Assembly (NCBI GenBank): GCA_034440615.1
Contig: JAOTOM010004841.1
Coordinates: 102,501 to 166,500 of the forward strand
DNA from: Ashinkailepas kermadecensis
Lineage: Eukaryota; Arthropoda; Thecostraca; Neolepadidae
DNA length: 64,000 nucleotides
Direction: 5' to 3'
Every line of letters begins with the position of its first letter. Within the stretch, counting starts at the first letter, position 1. The notes below the pieces were generated by a model, which saw only the letters and a list, made by a program, of their open reading frames with translations, was not told the DNA's origin and searched no databases. Positions 1 through 12,271 of this stretch are shown here, one piece after another. The translations under genes and the position numbers were made by a program.

Positions 1-1
1 A

Positions 2-478
2 CGAACATTCATCAGTGTTTATCTTGCATTTCATTTAGTGTCCGGTACGCGGCATCCATTAAGCTCAATGATGGAAGATGATGATCATGCATTAACTTCA
101 CACATATCTAAGCGTGATGCCACCAGGACACGCTGTGCGAAATATGAGTCGAATGACGTTGGGCTCCAGTTAGAAGTAGACGAAACGTTTTGCAATACCT
201 GTTTGTGCTTCCATACAAGATGGTGGTGCACTAAAAGGAAAGGTTGCAGAACCGAAGGCAAGGTTTTTAATTGCCGTGAACTTGCAGACTTGGGAATATA
301 TGCTGAAAAATGCCCAAGAAAATACCGGATCAAACCTGAGAATATGCGTTGCACCAGTGGTAGAAGATACTACACAAATGGCAAGCTATGTGTCTGTCGT
401 CGTGGTAAACCCCGATGCGGGGTGAGGAAAAAGAGTCGTGCATACGGATTGAACCGGATAAGCCTAGGATTGAAGTAG
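2..478 (+). CDS. P1: secreted 12-Cys prepropeptide, 5' end cut by window edge
   Basis: The frame is already open at base 2 and encodes the end of a signal peptide (about 19 residues ending H-L-V-S-G), so roughly the first seven codons lie outside the window. Next come an acidic propeptide, a Lys-Arg cleavage site (S-K-R-D) and a mature chain with 12 cysteines spaced as in the other five paralogues, including CNTC-x-C and WWCT. The C-terminus differs from its sisters: the stop that would follow the Tyr-Gly-Trp codons in their second, untranslated repeat is lost, so the chain reads on to N-R-I-S-L-G-L-K. No AATAAA is seen downstream; AATGAA at 762-767 is the nearest match. Identity as a family member is clear from alignment. 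The biochemical role (pacifastin-like inhibitor, matrix protein or peptide effector) is not established. Confidence 0.85.
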   Translation, partial: RTFISVYLAFHLVSGTRHPLSSMMEDDDHALTSHISKRDATRTRCAKYESNDVGLQLEVDETFCNTCLCFHTRWWCTKRKGCRTEGKVFNCRELADLGIYAEKCPRKYRIKPENMRCTSGRRYYTNGKLCVCRRGKPRCGVRKKSRAYGLNRISLGLK

Positions 479-1950
479 GAGCTCAAAAAATGCGCTGTCA
501 AGTTTCAGAAGAGGACTTCATGAGGATCGTCGCGTAAAAGACATTCTTGAAGTTTAATTTTGGAACAAATTGAAACGTATCAAAACAAAGCTTCCGAGTG
601 TTGTGCGCTGATGCTTTACTGTATGCAATGTTCGTATCGCCTTTGGGTATTTTTTTTCTATGGTGGTATTTAGTGTTGGATAAACCAGTAATACTAATGT
701 GTGTTTTAACAATACACGTTGTTTAAACTAAAATACGGCATGGGGCAATACATATATAACCAATGAATGTTATGATGTATAGCGTGTTACAACATTGGGA
801 AATGCGAGATGCAACGCGTTTTTCCCATGCTTACAGTAATCAGGAATTTAAATAATCTTCGTTTGATCTGTGGTCAAAGTGCAAGCGCATTTACAACTAT
901 TAATTCATAATGGTTCCGTGTGGAGCTATTGCTAGCTTGGTAAGCTACCGCGGAATGGTATTCGTTAATCCACTTCTTCTCCTTAAATACTCAGAAGGTA
1001 ATGCATATCTTCTCTTTCTTCGTTAATGCAAATGGAAGTGTTTTTGGTTAGCAAATCTTGCTGTGAAGGACAATTGGTTAGAAATCAGGCAAAAATTAAA
1101 GAGGTCGAAAAAAATAATAACGATATTCGGCATTCACACAGCTTATTTTTGTGTACTTACTAGTGCTGACTTTGATGAGTGTGCTTCTTTACCTATGACT
1201 GTCCTCTCCGTTTGAACGAGATTTTGCAGTTATTGGATAACTTAAAGGGGCTGAATCAGCTCCGCTACTACCAGCATAGGGTTACCATGTATCCAATGGA
1301 GAGAGTAACTCTTCGTCTGTCGGGTGGTGCGATGTGTCCTGTGCTTTCACAACATTATGTTTTGGCTGGTATCCGCCGGTGACCTAGCCACGACGGTTGG
1401 CTGCGTTGCTTCCCGCCGCAACTAGAATTGCGAGAAGAAAAAGATAAAAACCAGCATTGAGTTATGCGCAGAGGAAGAACAAAATGACGACCGTACGACG
1501 TTGAAACATCGCTCTGCTCGGGCGTGCGTCTTCTCCGCCCAGCGGTTAGTCACTGTTATCAAACTATTGTGAAGCGTCGCTTCGCGTCCCCTCCGTCTTC
1601 GTATTACCCCCACCCCGTTCCTTCGTATGGGAGTGGCCCTGGCGCCCTGGCTGCGCCGTCTCTGTTCGCGCCTCTAACCTCATTTACTCGTTTTTCGTAA
1701 ATCGCATTCTTCCCGTCGCACAGTGGGCCAGTCTGGGCGCCAAATGACCGTGTAGTCGGCGCGCCGTTAAGCCCAAATAATCAATGAAGCAGTGGGCTAG
1801 CGCGACATAATTGGTTTCAGTGACTTTTTCGATACTGTTCAATATGAAACATACGTCAAACTGTTCCGAATTGACCATGGAACATGAATGTTGCACTAGT
1901 TATTCAGTGAATATTCCAATGCACATGTAAGCATAAAAATTCCAGAAACA
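479..1950 (+). repeat. 3' flank of P1, older copy of the block unit
   Basis: No second gene. The flank aligns patchily with those of P2-P6, for example the segment ending in ATCCAATGGAGAGAGTAAC at 1291-1309 and the region up to about 1735. Beyond that I recognise nothing. Confidence 0.65.
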
Positions 1951-2884
1951 AGAAACTGCACGACGGACCAAAAAATTGTTCGCATGTGTTAACCTTGATA
2001 TCGCTTATTCCAGTCAACATGCAGCATTATCTGGATTTAATTGTGGTCAAGTATTAGTGAATAGACTAACAAATAACATGTATTCATTCTATTTCTCTTT
2101 TTAACATTCATTGTTGCTATCTGGCGTTGCAATTATGTCATAATAATACAAATGTAGCATCTTGTCTATAGTTGGTATTTCATATCAAGTCAGCTCTTTT
2201 AATTGAAGGCACGATTCAATCCAGCTCCTTGAAGGAGGCGAGCTAGGTCTCGCTGGGAACGGACGGATTACCTCGGCTTAGGATGGTGATCTATATCGCC
2301 CCACACGGAACTGCTCCCCCGGTAGATTGCGGCTCAACGCACCCAGGGTAGGGCCCACACTTGCACGCCTGTGTACAACAAAACCCACCACATACTGTGA
2401 ACCATAATCGTTTGGTGAGCTAATACCCACTGCCACATTCTCCAGCTAGCTTCTTGGAAGGCTATCGCCTGTGTCAGTGGCGTCATGATCTGGCAGATAT
2501 TTTGGAAACTCAGCAGCCGTTTCATCTGCCATACCACCACTCACGCAGTCTGACACTGCGAAGCCGCTGTCCGCTGCCGAGCCGTTTCCCGCTGCTGTGT
2601 TGCCACCCACTGCCGAGCCACCCGTTGCCACCCGTTGCCGAGCCACTACGCGCTGTCGAACTACTGCCCGCTGTTGTCGGCTGCTACAAGCGTCTCGCTG
2701 AGGGGGCTCTCGGGCACCACAGCATCTGGACACACTTGCGCTACCTTGGAGGCACCGGACGACGCTCCGGTCAGCATCTGCCACACCCGGTACAGCGCCT
2801 CGGTGGGGGCGGGTTGGTGTTCGCGGCGAACATGCTCCTCATGGAACCAAAGAAGAACTGAGGCGCGTATTATACTTATTATTA
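1951..2884. other. No recognised gene; short GC-rich repeats
   Basis: Unique-looking AT-rich sequence to about 2200, then a segment (2540-2670) with degenerate repeats of a GTTGCCACCC motif that creates low-complexity reading frames on both strands. I do not consider them coding. Confidence 0.5.
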
Positions 2885-4500
2885 TTTGCGCGTATTATTA
2901 TTTGCCTATAATACGAATATTTCTGCTAATTTTTGAAGAAATGGCATTGATATGGCTTTTCCATGTCATGTCTTCATCAATAAATACACCTAACTATTTT
3001 ATGCAGCTATGCCTTGTAATATTAGAAGTATTTATTTTGACATGAAGGTCATCATATGGTTTCCTGGAAAAAAATTGATATCCAGTCTTATCAGCATTAA
3101 TAGATAATCTGTTGGTATGAAACCATGCAATTATTTTGGGTATTACCTCATCTACTTTAGTTTGTAATTCAAAATGATCATTAGCTGTAATAGTTACGGC
3201 AGTATCGTCTGCAAATAGGTAAAAGCTAGCCAAATTGGAAACATTGCAGAGATCGTTAATGTATAGAAGAAATAGCAGAGGTTCAAGAATCGAACCCTGA
3301 GGAACACCTATTGTGATATTTAATGGTTGGGAGAGGATGTCATGTATCTTGGTTCTTTGAGATCTATTTGATAGGTATGAGTTTAACAGTTTATATATAT
3401 TTCCCCTAAAGCCAATAAAGTACATTTTTTGTAACAAAATGCTGATGCTGACAGTGTCAAAGGCCTTTTTCGGATCCAGATACAGGGTACAAACTAATTT
3501 ATTATTGACAAGGGATTTAGTTAATTCGTTATGCATCAGAGCAATTGGCATGTATGTGCTATGTTTTTTCTGAAACCAAATTGCAATGGGTGTATGATAT
3601 TATTTTCATTTAGAAATGATGATACACTAAGGTGTATTTATCTTTCCAGCACCTTCGAAAGTATTGGTAGCAAAGAGATTGGCCTATAATTAGTAAATTT
3701 ATTATTTTCCCCTGATTTATATACAGGAATTATAACTGCAGATTGTAATGCATCAGGGAATATTGCAGAGGGGGACGAGTGGTCTAGGGGTAAGATGCTC
3801 GTCTCACAATCGAAAGGTTGTGGGTTCGAGTCTCACCTGTCGCTACTCTTCGCCCGCGACCAATCGGCGTGAGAGATTGGCGACGCTATATGGCTCAACG
3901 GTCGACGTGTCGTAAAACAAATAACCAACAAGGGAATATTGCAGTGCTCAGACAATGATTAAAGAAATATGTTAGATGTTGCAAAATACTTCTATATGTT
4001 CCAAACAAAATGTTTGTGCTAATTTTATCCATACCTCCACCCACAGGGTTCAAAGACTTAACAATTTCTTCAATTTGAGCTTCATTAACAGAAGGAATAT
4101 TGTTAATGCTGGCATAAGTAGGTTGTGTAAGATAATATAATGGGCTGTTGTGTGTTGCAGGTATATTTTTTTCCAATTCAGTACCTATCGTTGAAAAAAA
4201 AGTATTGAATTTATCAGGTATTTATTCATTTACACAGGTAGCCCCAGAGTTATCAACAAAGCACATTGGAGGAACTATTTGCAATTCATTCTTGTTTATA
4301 ATTTCATTAAAATACTTCCATGTTTTTTTTGCCATCACCTTTGCTGTCCTGGAATGCCCTCTTGTAATATAATCGTTTTGCATCCCTAAGCACATTGCAA
4401 AGCATGTTCCTATACATTTTGTATTTATTTTCATTCAGTAAGATTCTATTCCTAATATATTTTGAATATAGTTTATTTGTTTTTTTTTATTGAACACAGA
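2885..4500 (-). pseudogene. LINE reverse transcriptase domain, frameshifted
   Basis: Pieces in order on the minus strand: a linker with K-K-T-W-K-Y-F-N-E-I-I (about 4310), the RT N-terminus with G-G-M-D-K-I-S (about 4030), then a 185-residue frame (2994-3551) with L-D-P-K-K-A-F-D-T-V (motif A), G-V-P-Q-G-S-I-L (motif B) and L-F-A-D-D-T-A-V (motif C). Catalytic aspartates in A and C are intact, but stops, shifts and the SINE-A insertion break the gene. Confidence 0.8.
3769..3930 (+). mobile_element. SINE-A copy inside the CR1-like LINE
   Basis: tRNA-like head with A-box GTGGTCTAGGGGTAAG and B-box GGTTCGAGTCTC, a core with CGACCAATCGGCGTGAGAG, and the 3' stem-loop ending in an AACCAACA tail. 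Perfect 14-bp target duplication AGGGAATATTGCAG at 3755-3768 and 3931-3944. Confidence 0.9.
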
Positions 4501-4553
4501 AGTGCAGGGGTTACCCATGGTTTAATTGGATTCTTTCTTCTTCTACTGGGTGT

Positions 4554-4733
<180 letters not shown>

Positions 4734-4787
4734 CTTTTACTGGGTGTAAATGTTTTAGATAATTTTGTAATACCTGTTTCGTATGCC

Positions 4788-5672
4788 TTAATAAGTGTTG
4801 CATGCTTGATTAGCATCAGTTTCATCTTGAAAGGCTTCTAAGTTGCTGATGAGGTGATCATTTAATTCACTGATTTTATTCTTATCAAAGACTGTCACTG
4901 AATGTCTTGTTATATTTGAACTTTCAATTAATGACAGATTAAGAAAAACTGGAAAATGATCTGATAAATCATGAAGTAGAATTCCTGAATTGTTAAAAGC
5001 ATTAACATCATTGATAAATATATTATCCAAACGAGCATCTGAATCATTACAAATCCGGGTTGCTTTTGAGATCGTTGGGAAAAATCCATAAGAATTGAAC
5101 ATATTCATAAAATTAAGTGTATGTTTATCAGAGTGACATTTCAAAAGATTGTAATTGAAGTCCCCTGCTATGACACATGTACATTTAGGGTTTTCCAATG
5201 AGTGAAGTATTTTTTCCAAATAGTCCATAAATATAGTGTGGCTCAGACTTGGAGGTCTATACCTTTCCCCTACTAGGAATCTTTTCGCTGGTACACCCGA
5301 CTTCATTTTGATTTCCAGAAAATTTGTCTCAAAATGATCACTCTCCAGGTCTTTTCTTTCCCTAGCCTCATATATATTACTTGCATATATTGCTGTACCT
5401 CCACCTTCACCTTCTTTTCTACTAGATGAAAAGAGATTATGATTTTTTAGACTAAAGTATTGTTCTAAATCTTTCTTCAACCATGTCCCTGGCACGCAAA
5501 TAACTGACCAATCAACTTTAAAGCTTGCTAGAAAATTAACAACATCATCAAGTTCATTCTTGAGGGATCTTGCATTGATATGAAGTAAATCCAGCATTAA
5601 AGTTAAGTGGTTGAGGTAAGGTATAATATGTACATTGTGACAATATATGTTCATGAGGAGGGTACTTATCAT
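4788..5672 (-). pseudogene. LINE apurinic-type endonuclease domain
   Basis: Open frame of about 290 residues with L-L-H-I-N-A-R-S-L near the start, the central A-G-D-F-N motif and a C-terminal S-D-H-F-P-V, the order expected of exo-endo-phos domains in CR1-like ORF2. At the site that usually reads E-T-W-L the frame has G-T-W-L, so the metal-binding Glu appears lost. The frame ends where it runs into the inserted CA-tailed H60. Inferred inactive. Confidence 0.8.
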
Positions 5673-5895
5673 TCAAATCATTCCCTAGTAATTCCAATGT
5701 AGCTCCCTCAAGTTTGAGCCTGCTCATTACACGGAGGAAGAGCCAACTGGAAATGGTGATTATATCTGGAAATGGAAAACTTGGAATAATAATTGTGCAT
5801 GCACATTGAACTGGGAACACACAAAAGAGGGACCATGAATGATAAGAAAGTAACATGGAAAAAGGAAATTATGGAGGTAAAGTTCACACCATTAA

Positions 5896-6822
5896 CACGC
5901 GCCCTGGAGGGCCTCTGAAAATTACGCGCACTGGAGGGGGGCGGATTCCGCCCCCCCCCTAAGATCTCGGCTCCTATTAAAGCTGGAGAAACGACATTCG
6001 CAGGGTTGATGGGTACGGTAGTGAACTCTATTATGTGCAAATTTCATGACCGTAGGTCAATATCTTCAAGGTCAAATGAGGTCACATTTGTCAAAATTCT
6101 ATTGTTTTGCTTGGCTTGGCTTGTCATTGTTATGGATCGCTGTGATTGTGTTTAAATGCTCCAAAATTGGCATCAATGATGTTTGGACATTACTAATGAT
6201 GCAATCTGCTAGACCCAGCATTTGACCTTAGGTCACCTATATAGCAGCACTTTATCAGGTCAGTTACCTGTTCCAGTTACCGGAACCGGGCCGCCCGCCC
6301 GCCCGACTGCTCCGTCGGGCAGCTCGGCGCAATCGGCTTCGTGAAGAAAGGAGTGAAGTACATGAATAAAGTATGGAGACGCAATGACATTCAGTACAAA
6401 TGACAAACAGTAGTGCATTTATGACAACATTCCAGTTGATCAAGTTTGGTTCCATTAACCTGTCATGAACCTGACCTGACCTGACTTGACCTCGGTGACA
6501 TAACATGTCCTTGGAACTATATAGGATATCAATATACATCAAACAAGTCGCTAGTGTTGCCAAGAACACTTCCCTTTTGCGAATATACGGGAAGCGCATC
6601 AGCGCCGATTTTTGTGGTCTGGCGCTAAGATTTTTTTTGTACTTTAACGGCCCTGACATGAAAAATGTTCGACAGATTTCCATTTTTCTTGTTTTAAACG
6701 GCGCGCCGGTCATTTCTAAGCAGGTGCGCAGAAAATCGCGTATATCGACCGGTAAAATCTGCAGTTATCTACGAAAAACCGGAGGGGTGGGCAGATTTCG
6801 CCCCCCCCCTCCAGTGCGCGTG
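5896..6822. mobile_element. Non-autonomous TTAA-flanked DNA transposon (927 bp)
   Basis: TTAA at 5892-5895 and 6823-6826. Terminal inverted repeats CACGCGCCCTGGAGGG (left) and CACGCGCACTGGAGGG (right, reverse complement) match at 15 of 16 positions, followed by G-runs on both sides. TTAA duplication suggests the piggyBac superfamily. No transposase frame inside; a partial second copy of the terminal repeat begins near 5924. Confidence 0.7.
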
Positions 6823-6826
6823 TTAA

Positions 6827-8798
6827 GAAGCATAGTTTAAAAAATAAATCTAGATAGTTTTATGCCTAGATGAGATGATAGCGGAGCGAGGATTCTATTG
6901 CAAGTGAAAGGAACACAAGGAACCAATACCATGTGTGGGAAGTTATCAAACATCCCTGCAGCAGTAAACTTTAGCAACACCAGTTGTCAGTGATACCCCC
7001 CTCCCTCCCCAGGCAGCAATTTACAATTTAATGACAATAACATCACCAGGCAGCATGCCCTCTCATATGCCAACATGATGGTAGATTAACACATGTTCAA
7101 TGTTCAAAATAAATAAATAGATCCAGATTGAATAAGTAAATTGGTATAATAGCTGCCTTCTGTAGTGTTAATCTGTCAAGAACGTCAACTCTGATGATCA
7201 TATATTCAGAAGAATAAGCATTAACTAATCGCTTGAGTGTTATCTAAAGGCCATTGCAGTAATGTTTGTTCAAGCTGTGATTTTGCAATAAACCTTTACT
7301 TTAAGTTAATTTTATATTAAATTTGTGTCATGTTAAGGTTCACATTACTAAGATCTTCCTGGTGATCAAGGGACCAGGGAGCAGCATTGCCAAGGTTTTT
7401 CATGGCCAATCATCCTTCATAACATACGGTACAGCCGGATTGTTGTGATATATGCATGCTATCCCAATCTCATACAATCCTTGCCTCAAGTTATTGCAAG
7501 CTTGACATGATATGATCAGAATTCATCAAGTTGATGATTGCTTTGAATTAAAAAAGTGCACAAGTGTATAAGCCCCAGTGTCCAGATTAAAATATTAAAA
7601 CTGGTGCTTTTCAGCAGCCCACATACATGCATACACACATTCACTCGACTTGTACCGAAGTTGGTTCAATAGCACAATGGCAGACCGATCCGGTACCAGC
7701 CTGGGGGCTTGATGGAAGTGAAATATCACATTGATTACCCAAAAGTATCAAGTCAAGCAAGCATTAAAAACTTGTACCAGTGAGGATGTAACACATCACT
7801 GTTGGCATTTTGGTAGCAGTGTATTGCTGCGTTCACACCAAACTATGCTGCCCTTTTGATGGTACAGCATTCACAGCTTCTCTGCCTCTCCAATATCACA
7901 ATACAATCCAATTATTACCAGTACCTTTCATCAATGTGCCACTGTCCACCTCAGTGCCAGGCAACATTGAAATAAATGTCATAAAAGCATATCGACCAAT
8001 ACTCTGACCATGACTAGCTGCTCTACCTGGCCCTGACTCCAGGATAGCTTAGTGTCAGTGATGAATGTATCTGATTAAAATTAGCATTATATGTAACATG
8101 TGCGCAAAATCTGTGTCATTCTTGAACAGACATTTTGAATCAAGAGATAATATATTTATCTATTGAATATTGGTTTTGATTTACGGTTAGTTTCATCTTG
8201 CATGAATAATTAGTATTGATTTTGTGCAAAAGGACAGGAAGGCATGTCATCTTATATTGTGCAAGTTCCTGGCATTCGATTTATTGTAGATTTAACACCA
8301 TCATGAATTCAAAAGCTTATACATAGCTGCCCCAGGGAGGGAGGGGAAACTACTTACATCTGATGACAATGGGTACCTATGTTAGAAAAGTAGCCGGCTG
8401 TGTTTGTATTGCTATAAGTGATATTTAGAAGCAACAGTTGATTATACTAATGTTAATTTTATTTATTCAGTGTAACTGCTGCTTAGATTTCTGTTCAATT
8501 CATGTAGTGGGTACTCTGATGGAATTATTTTTGATTCTATAACTAGCTGTTCACTTAGGAAGGCCTGCAATAGGTAGTTAGGTACCTGGGTAGTTAGGTA
8601 ACCTGCACTACTCAGGAGGCAGGTATTGGGTCTGATGCTTGGTAGGTTGGTATTGAGCCAGGTACTAGATAAATAGGTAAGTAGATACTAGATCTTTGAT
8701 ACAATGTTTGCACAATGCATATTGAGGTCAAAAATATGCACATGCCTATATAGGTAAGTGTACCTACCCAGGCATATACCCACCTAAGTGCACACCTA

Positions 8799-8879
<81 letters not shown>

Positions 8880-9140
8880 GGAATACAGATTCAGGAATTA
8901 TATCCCTAATCCAATGTCCACAATCTAACCTAGTTACCTAAGATGTCAACCACCATAAACTTTGTCTAAAATCCAGTACCCTGCCCCATAATACTGATAT
9001 TTCAGCATTCTTGTCCTGACTGCTACTTATTCTTATTTTTTGTTCCTGAATTTGCCTCTCTGGCTAGGCAACTTTGGTCGTCTACGTAAGAAAAAGGAAA
9101 CAGTTTGACATCAGATAGACATTGGCTCGCCGGCGCTGGA
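6827..9140. other. AT-rich stretch without recognised genes
   Basis: Only short open frames. It contains TATA-rich runs and a GGTAGTTAGGTACCTGGG-like degenerate repeat near 8575-8690. Nothing recognisable as host exon, RNA gene or mobile element. Confidence 0.5.
8802..8877. repeat. (AT)n microsatellite
   Basis: About 75 bases of alternating A and T with one phase change near 8840. Confidence 0.97.
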
Positions 9141-9221
9141 ATTAGGTGAACACCCGCATACGCGTCAGTCCAGTGCGCATCATTGCTAATAACGCAATGA
9201 TGTGAATGTGAACAATGTTAA

Positions 9222-9950
9222 TTGGAATGTGCATTTTACATGCATAGCCACCGATGCGCTCCCACTCCAATGTTCCTCCCATCTCAACATCCATGTCCTT
9301 CACCTGGAGAATTGAGTGGATTCGGGTCCAACGGACCAAGACGCCTGCTCGGTCCTCCCCACCAAAGCCCAGTCACTTCCCATCTACCACGTCATCCACA
9401 TTGAAATCCCCACCTTCCATTTCTCATCCATCCTCCAACCTCCCCCATTCCCTCCACGCACCAACCTCCAAATTCCCTCTTATTCACCTGTTCCATTCCT
9501 GAAGCCAACCCCCTTCCCGTGAGGCAGCCTCTCCATCACCCTCAACATCCGCTTCCGCACCTCCATCGCCGTCACGTAGTACCCACCGACCAGTCCATAT
9601 CTCCGACGCGAGCTTGTATTACCAGGAAGCCGAAAGGCGTGCACGCGAGGTCACGCGAGCACGACTCGCTCATATGGAGAGGGCCCGGACGAGGGGCGCC
9701 AAGAGACTGACAAGGCTCCACCCCCAAGGTCAGCCACCCAATCGCCGCGACGGCGAGTGGAAGGACCGGTTCCGTCAGGCAACGAGATGGGCCTTCCTCA
9801 GCCTCCACCCCGGTTGGGGGTCCAGAAAAGAGGCATGCCACTACCGGTTTCCCCACCGGCGGAGGAGTCACCGCGTTCTCGCCCCAGGACGCAGTCGCTT
9901 GGACCGAGTCGAGGTGAACCCTCGGGGATAGTTGACTGTTCCTGGGCAAC
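9222..9950 (+). pseudogene. Possible ORF1 region of a truncated LINE
   Basis: Overlapping short frames: a Pro/Ser/His-rich stretch (9222-9520), then an Arg-rich one (9614-9931). The position just upstream of a LINE endonuclease start fits a gag-like ORF1, but I see no CCHC zinc knuckles or other diagnostic motif. The assignment rests on context only. Confidence 0.3.
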
Positions 9951-10102
9951 GTACTGGGTTTTAATCTCCTTCACCGCTTTCTAGTTAGCAACCATTTTAT
10001 CATGCAACTCTCCCCCTCCCCTTATTACAAACAGAAACCAATGTCCTGGGGCAGGGCATGTTTATACGTGCTGACCACCACTTTTAACTCTTAGACACCT
10101 AT

Positions 10103-10540
10103 ATGACGTTAATACCAACTGTTTTACAATGGAACTGTAGAGGTTTTAGAACCAGTGCCCAGGACCTCCAAATGGTTTTAGATAGGCATGTCCCTGCGGC
10201 TGCGAGACTTCAAGACACAAAGCTTGCACATGAATACAAGGTATCGTTAAAATGGCTGCTATAATAATTAGGAAATACGTGGTGATTGATGACGTAGCTA
10301 CGGTGGAGTGTTAATTGTATTGCACAACAGCGTTCCCACAAGAGAGCTCACACTGCGTACGTCCCTCCAGGAGGTGGCTGCACGTGTGTATTTTGGCAGC
10401 CGACCTTTTACTGTGTGCTCCATATATCTCCCTATGAATGTGTTGCCCACCACTGAACTCCGCCGTTTGCTATCGGAGCAATTGCTTGCTATCGCCGTTT
10501 GCCCCACCGATTTTGCTTTTGGGAGTGAAGGCTCTGGCAT
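10103..10540 (+). pseudogene. LINE endonuclease N-terminus, truncated at the block A boundary
   Basis: A 53-codon frame (10103-10264) contains V-L-Q-W-N-C-R-G-F-R and L-Q-D-T-K-L, the hallmark start of endonuclease domains in I/R1-type LINE ORF2. After a stop or shift, 10308-10480 encodes V-L-I-V-L-H-N-S-V-P and F-T-V-C-S-I-Y-L-P, matching the equivalent part of the LINE at 29.5 kb. Homology ends where block A begins, so the duplication breakpoint lies in or next to this element. Confidence 0.7.
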
Positions 10541-10608
10541 CTGGCGATACATTTATGTGGGTCAGGATATTTTATAGAGCATACCTGGTGTTTCACGTCT
10601 TTTTTTTG

Positions 10609-10686
10609 CACGTGGCAACTGGCGCGCGACCGGCAATTATTTTTTCAGAAAGCGATATAGTTTGCTGTTTATAGAAAACCATCATA
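10609..10686 (+). promoter_or_regulatory. P2 core promoter: E-box, TATA-like box, initiator
   Basis: CACGTG at 10609-10614, TATAG at 10656-10660 and a TCA initiator with A at 10684. TATA to initiator is 28 bp and the start codon is 149 bases on. The base after the E-box differs from sisters (GTGGCAAC instead of GTGGGAAC). Inferred from conservation across five copies, not from transcripts. Confidence 0.5.
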
Positions 10687-10832
10687 CTAATTTCGTTTCC
10701 CTACGAGTGAACAAACCACCTGTAGTTCTTATAACAAGTCGTTAGTTACTTTAAGTTCTGAAATCATCACGTCTATGAAATCTGGGTTATAGTATTGTTG
10801 ATTTAAGTTCTGAAAGCGTCCTCAAGTGCCAC

Positions 10833-11321
10833 ATGATGTCGGTTTTCCTACGCACATTGATCTGCGTTTGTCTCGCACTTCATTTCGTGTCCGGTACCCA
10901 GCATCCATTAAGCTCATTGACTGAAGAAGTTGATGAACATGCACTAACTTCACACGTATCTAAACGTGGTTTCACCAAGACACGCTGTACGCGAAAAGAG
11001 AACTATAACCATGGGCTCCAGTTAGAAGCGGACGAAAGTTTTTGCAATACCTGTATGTGCTTCAATAAAAGATGGTGGTGCACCAACAAGACAGGTTGCA
11101 GACACGATACAGAGGTTTTAAATTGCTATAAGATTGCAAAATTGGGAAGATATACCGAAAAATGCCCCGCAAAATACAGGATCAAACCAGAAGATATGCG
11201 TTGCACCAATGGTAAAGTATACCACGTTAAAGGCAAGCTATGTGTCTGTCATCATGGTAAACCAAGATGTGGTGGGAGAAAAATTAATCGTACGTTGTGG
11301 GGATGGAATTTGAAATACTAA
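10833..11321 (+). CDS. P2: secreted 12-Cys prepropeptide (162 aa)
   Basis: Single-exon gene. Start: tandem Met-Met, then Ser and a hydrophobic signal peptide to Gly21 (V-S-G). Residues 22-45 are a Glu/Asp-rich propeptide ending in Lys44-Arg45. The mature chain begins Gly46. Cysteines are at 52, 71, 74, 76, 83, 89, 98, 111, 124, 137, 139 and 146 (spacing 18-2-1-6-5-8-12-12-12-1-6). The 71-89 region (CNTC-x-C, WWCT) looks pacifastin-like but has five residues, not four, between its last two cysteines. The 124-146 region looks like a small VWC-type knot. N-K-T at 85 and N-R-T at 152 are possible N-glycosylation sites. It differs from P3 by five codons, all changing the mature protein. The 3' UTR carries a 132-bp tandem duplication with two AATAAA signals. 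Inferred role: extracellular protein, possibly a protease inhibitor; unproven. Confidence 0.9.
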   Translation: MMSVFLRTLICVCLALHFVSGTQHPLSSLTEEVDEHALTSHVSKRGFTKTRCTRKENYNHGLQLEADESFCNTCMCFNKRWWCTNKTGCRHDTEVLNCYKIAKLGRYTEKCPAKYRIKPEDMRCTNGKVYHVKGKLCVCHHGKPRCGGRKINRTLWGWNLKY

Positions 11322-11704
11322 TCGTACGTTGTGGGGATGGAATGTATAAGTCAAGATGCGGAGCGAAGAAAAAGAATCGTACCAACGGATGGTAACAGAG
11401 GACCTAGGATGGAAGTAGCTCAAGAAATGCGTTGTCAAGTTGCACAAGAGGACTTCATCAGGACCGTCGCGTAAAAGACATGCTTTAAGTTGAATTTTGG
11501 AGCAAATTGAAGTGTATAAAAGCAAGGTTTCCGAGTGGTGTGCGCGGATACTTTACTGTATATTATTTTTTTTAAACAATAACCTTTGGCTCTTTTGTTT
11601 TGATGTTGGTATTTAGTGTTGGATAAACGAGTAATACCAACGGGTGTCTTATAATACACGCTGATTGGAACTAATGTACGCCATGGAGCTACACAGATAC
11701 AACC

Positions 11705-11842
11705 AATAAATCTTTAGAACTCATGAAGTGCGGCGTATGTCACCATTGAAAAATACCAACTGGTAATACCAGCGGGTGTCTTATAATACACGCTGATTGG
11801 AACTAATGTACGGCATGGAGCTACACAGATACAACCAATAAA
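11705..11842 (+). terminator. P2 duplicated poly(A) signals
   Basis: AATAAA occurs at 11705-11710 and again at 11837-11842 because a 132-bp segment (11631-11762) is repeated directly at 11763-11894. Other copies have one. Confidence 0.6.
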
Positions 11843-12106
11843 TCTTTAGAACTCATGAAGTGCGGCGTATGTCACCATTGAAAAATGCGACAAGCTACGC
11901 GTTTGTCCATGCTTACTGTAATCAGGAATTTAAATCATCTTCGTTTGATGCGTGGATAACGTGCAAGCGCAGTTACGATTTATTTTGTGGTTGCAAAGTT
12001 GTGATATTTGGTTGATCGATGATAATGAGACGTCGATTGATATTTAAATTCGTAACTTTTTGGTATATTTCCAACGTTTCGGCTATTGCCGAATGTAATG
12101 TGAATT

Positions 12107-12271
12107 GGTTGGTTGGTTATTGGTTTTTACGACACGTCGACCGTTGAGTCATGTAGCGTCGCCAATCTCTCTCGCCGATTGGTCGCGGGCGAAGAGTAGC
12201 GACAGGTGAGACTCGAACCCACAACCTTTCGATTGTGACACGAGCATCTTACCCCGAGACCACTCGTCTCC
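12107..12271 (-). mobile_element. SINE-A copy in block A
   Basis: Reverse-oriented SINE-A with B-box complement GAGACTCGAACCC and a GGTTGGTTGGTTATTGG tail on the left. Target duplication AATGTAATGTGAATT at 12092-12106 and 12272-12286. The same insertion occurs in block B; block C has the empty site. Confidence 0.92.

Noticed and set aside
2454..3045. Overlapping frames rich in Pro/Leu and Val/Ala near 2.5-2.8 kb
   Set aside because: Arise from GTTGCCACCC-type short repeats and overlap on both strands.
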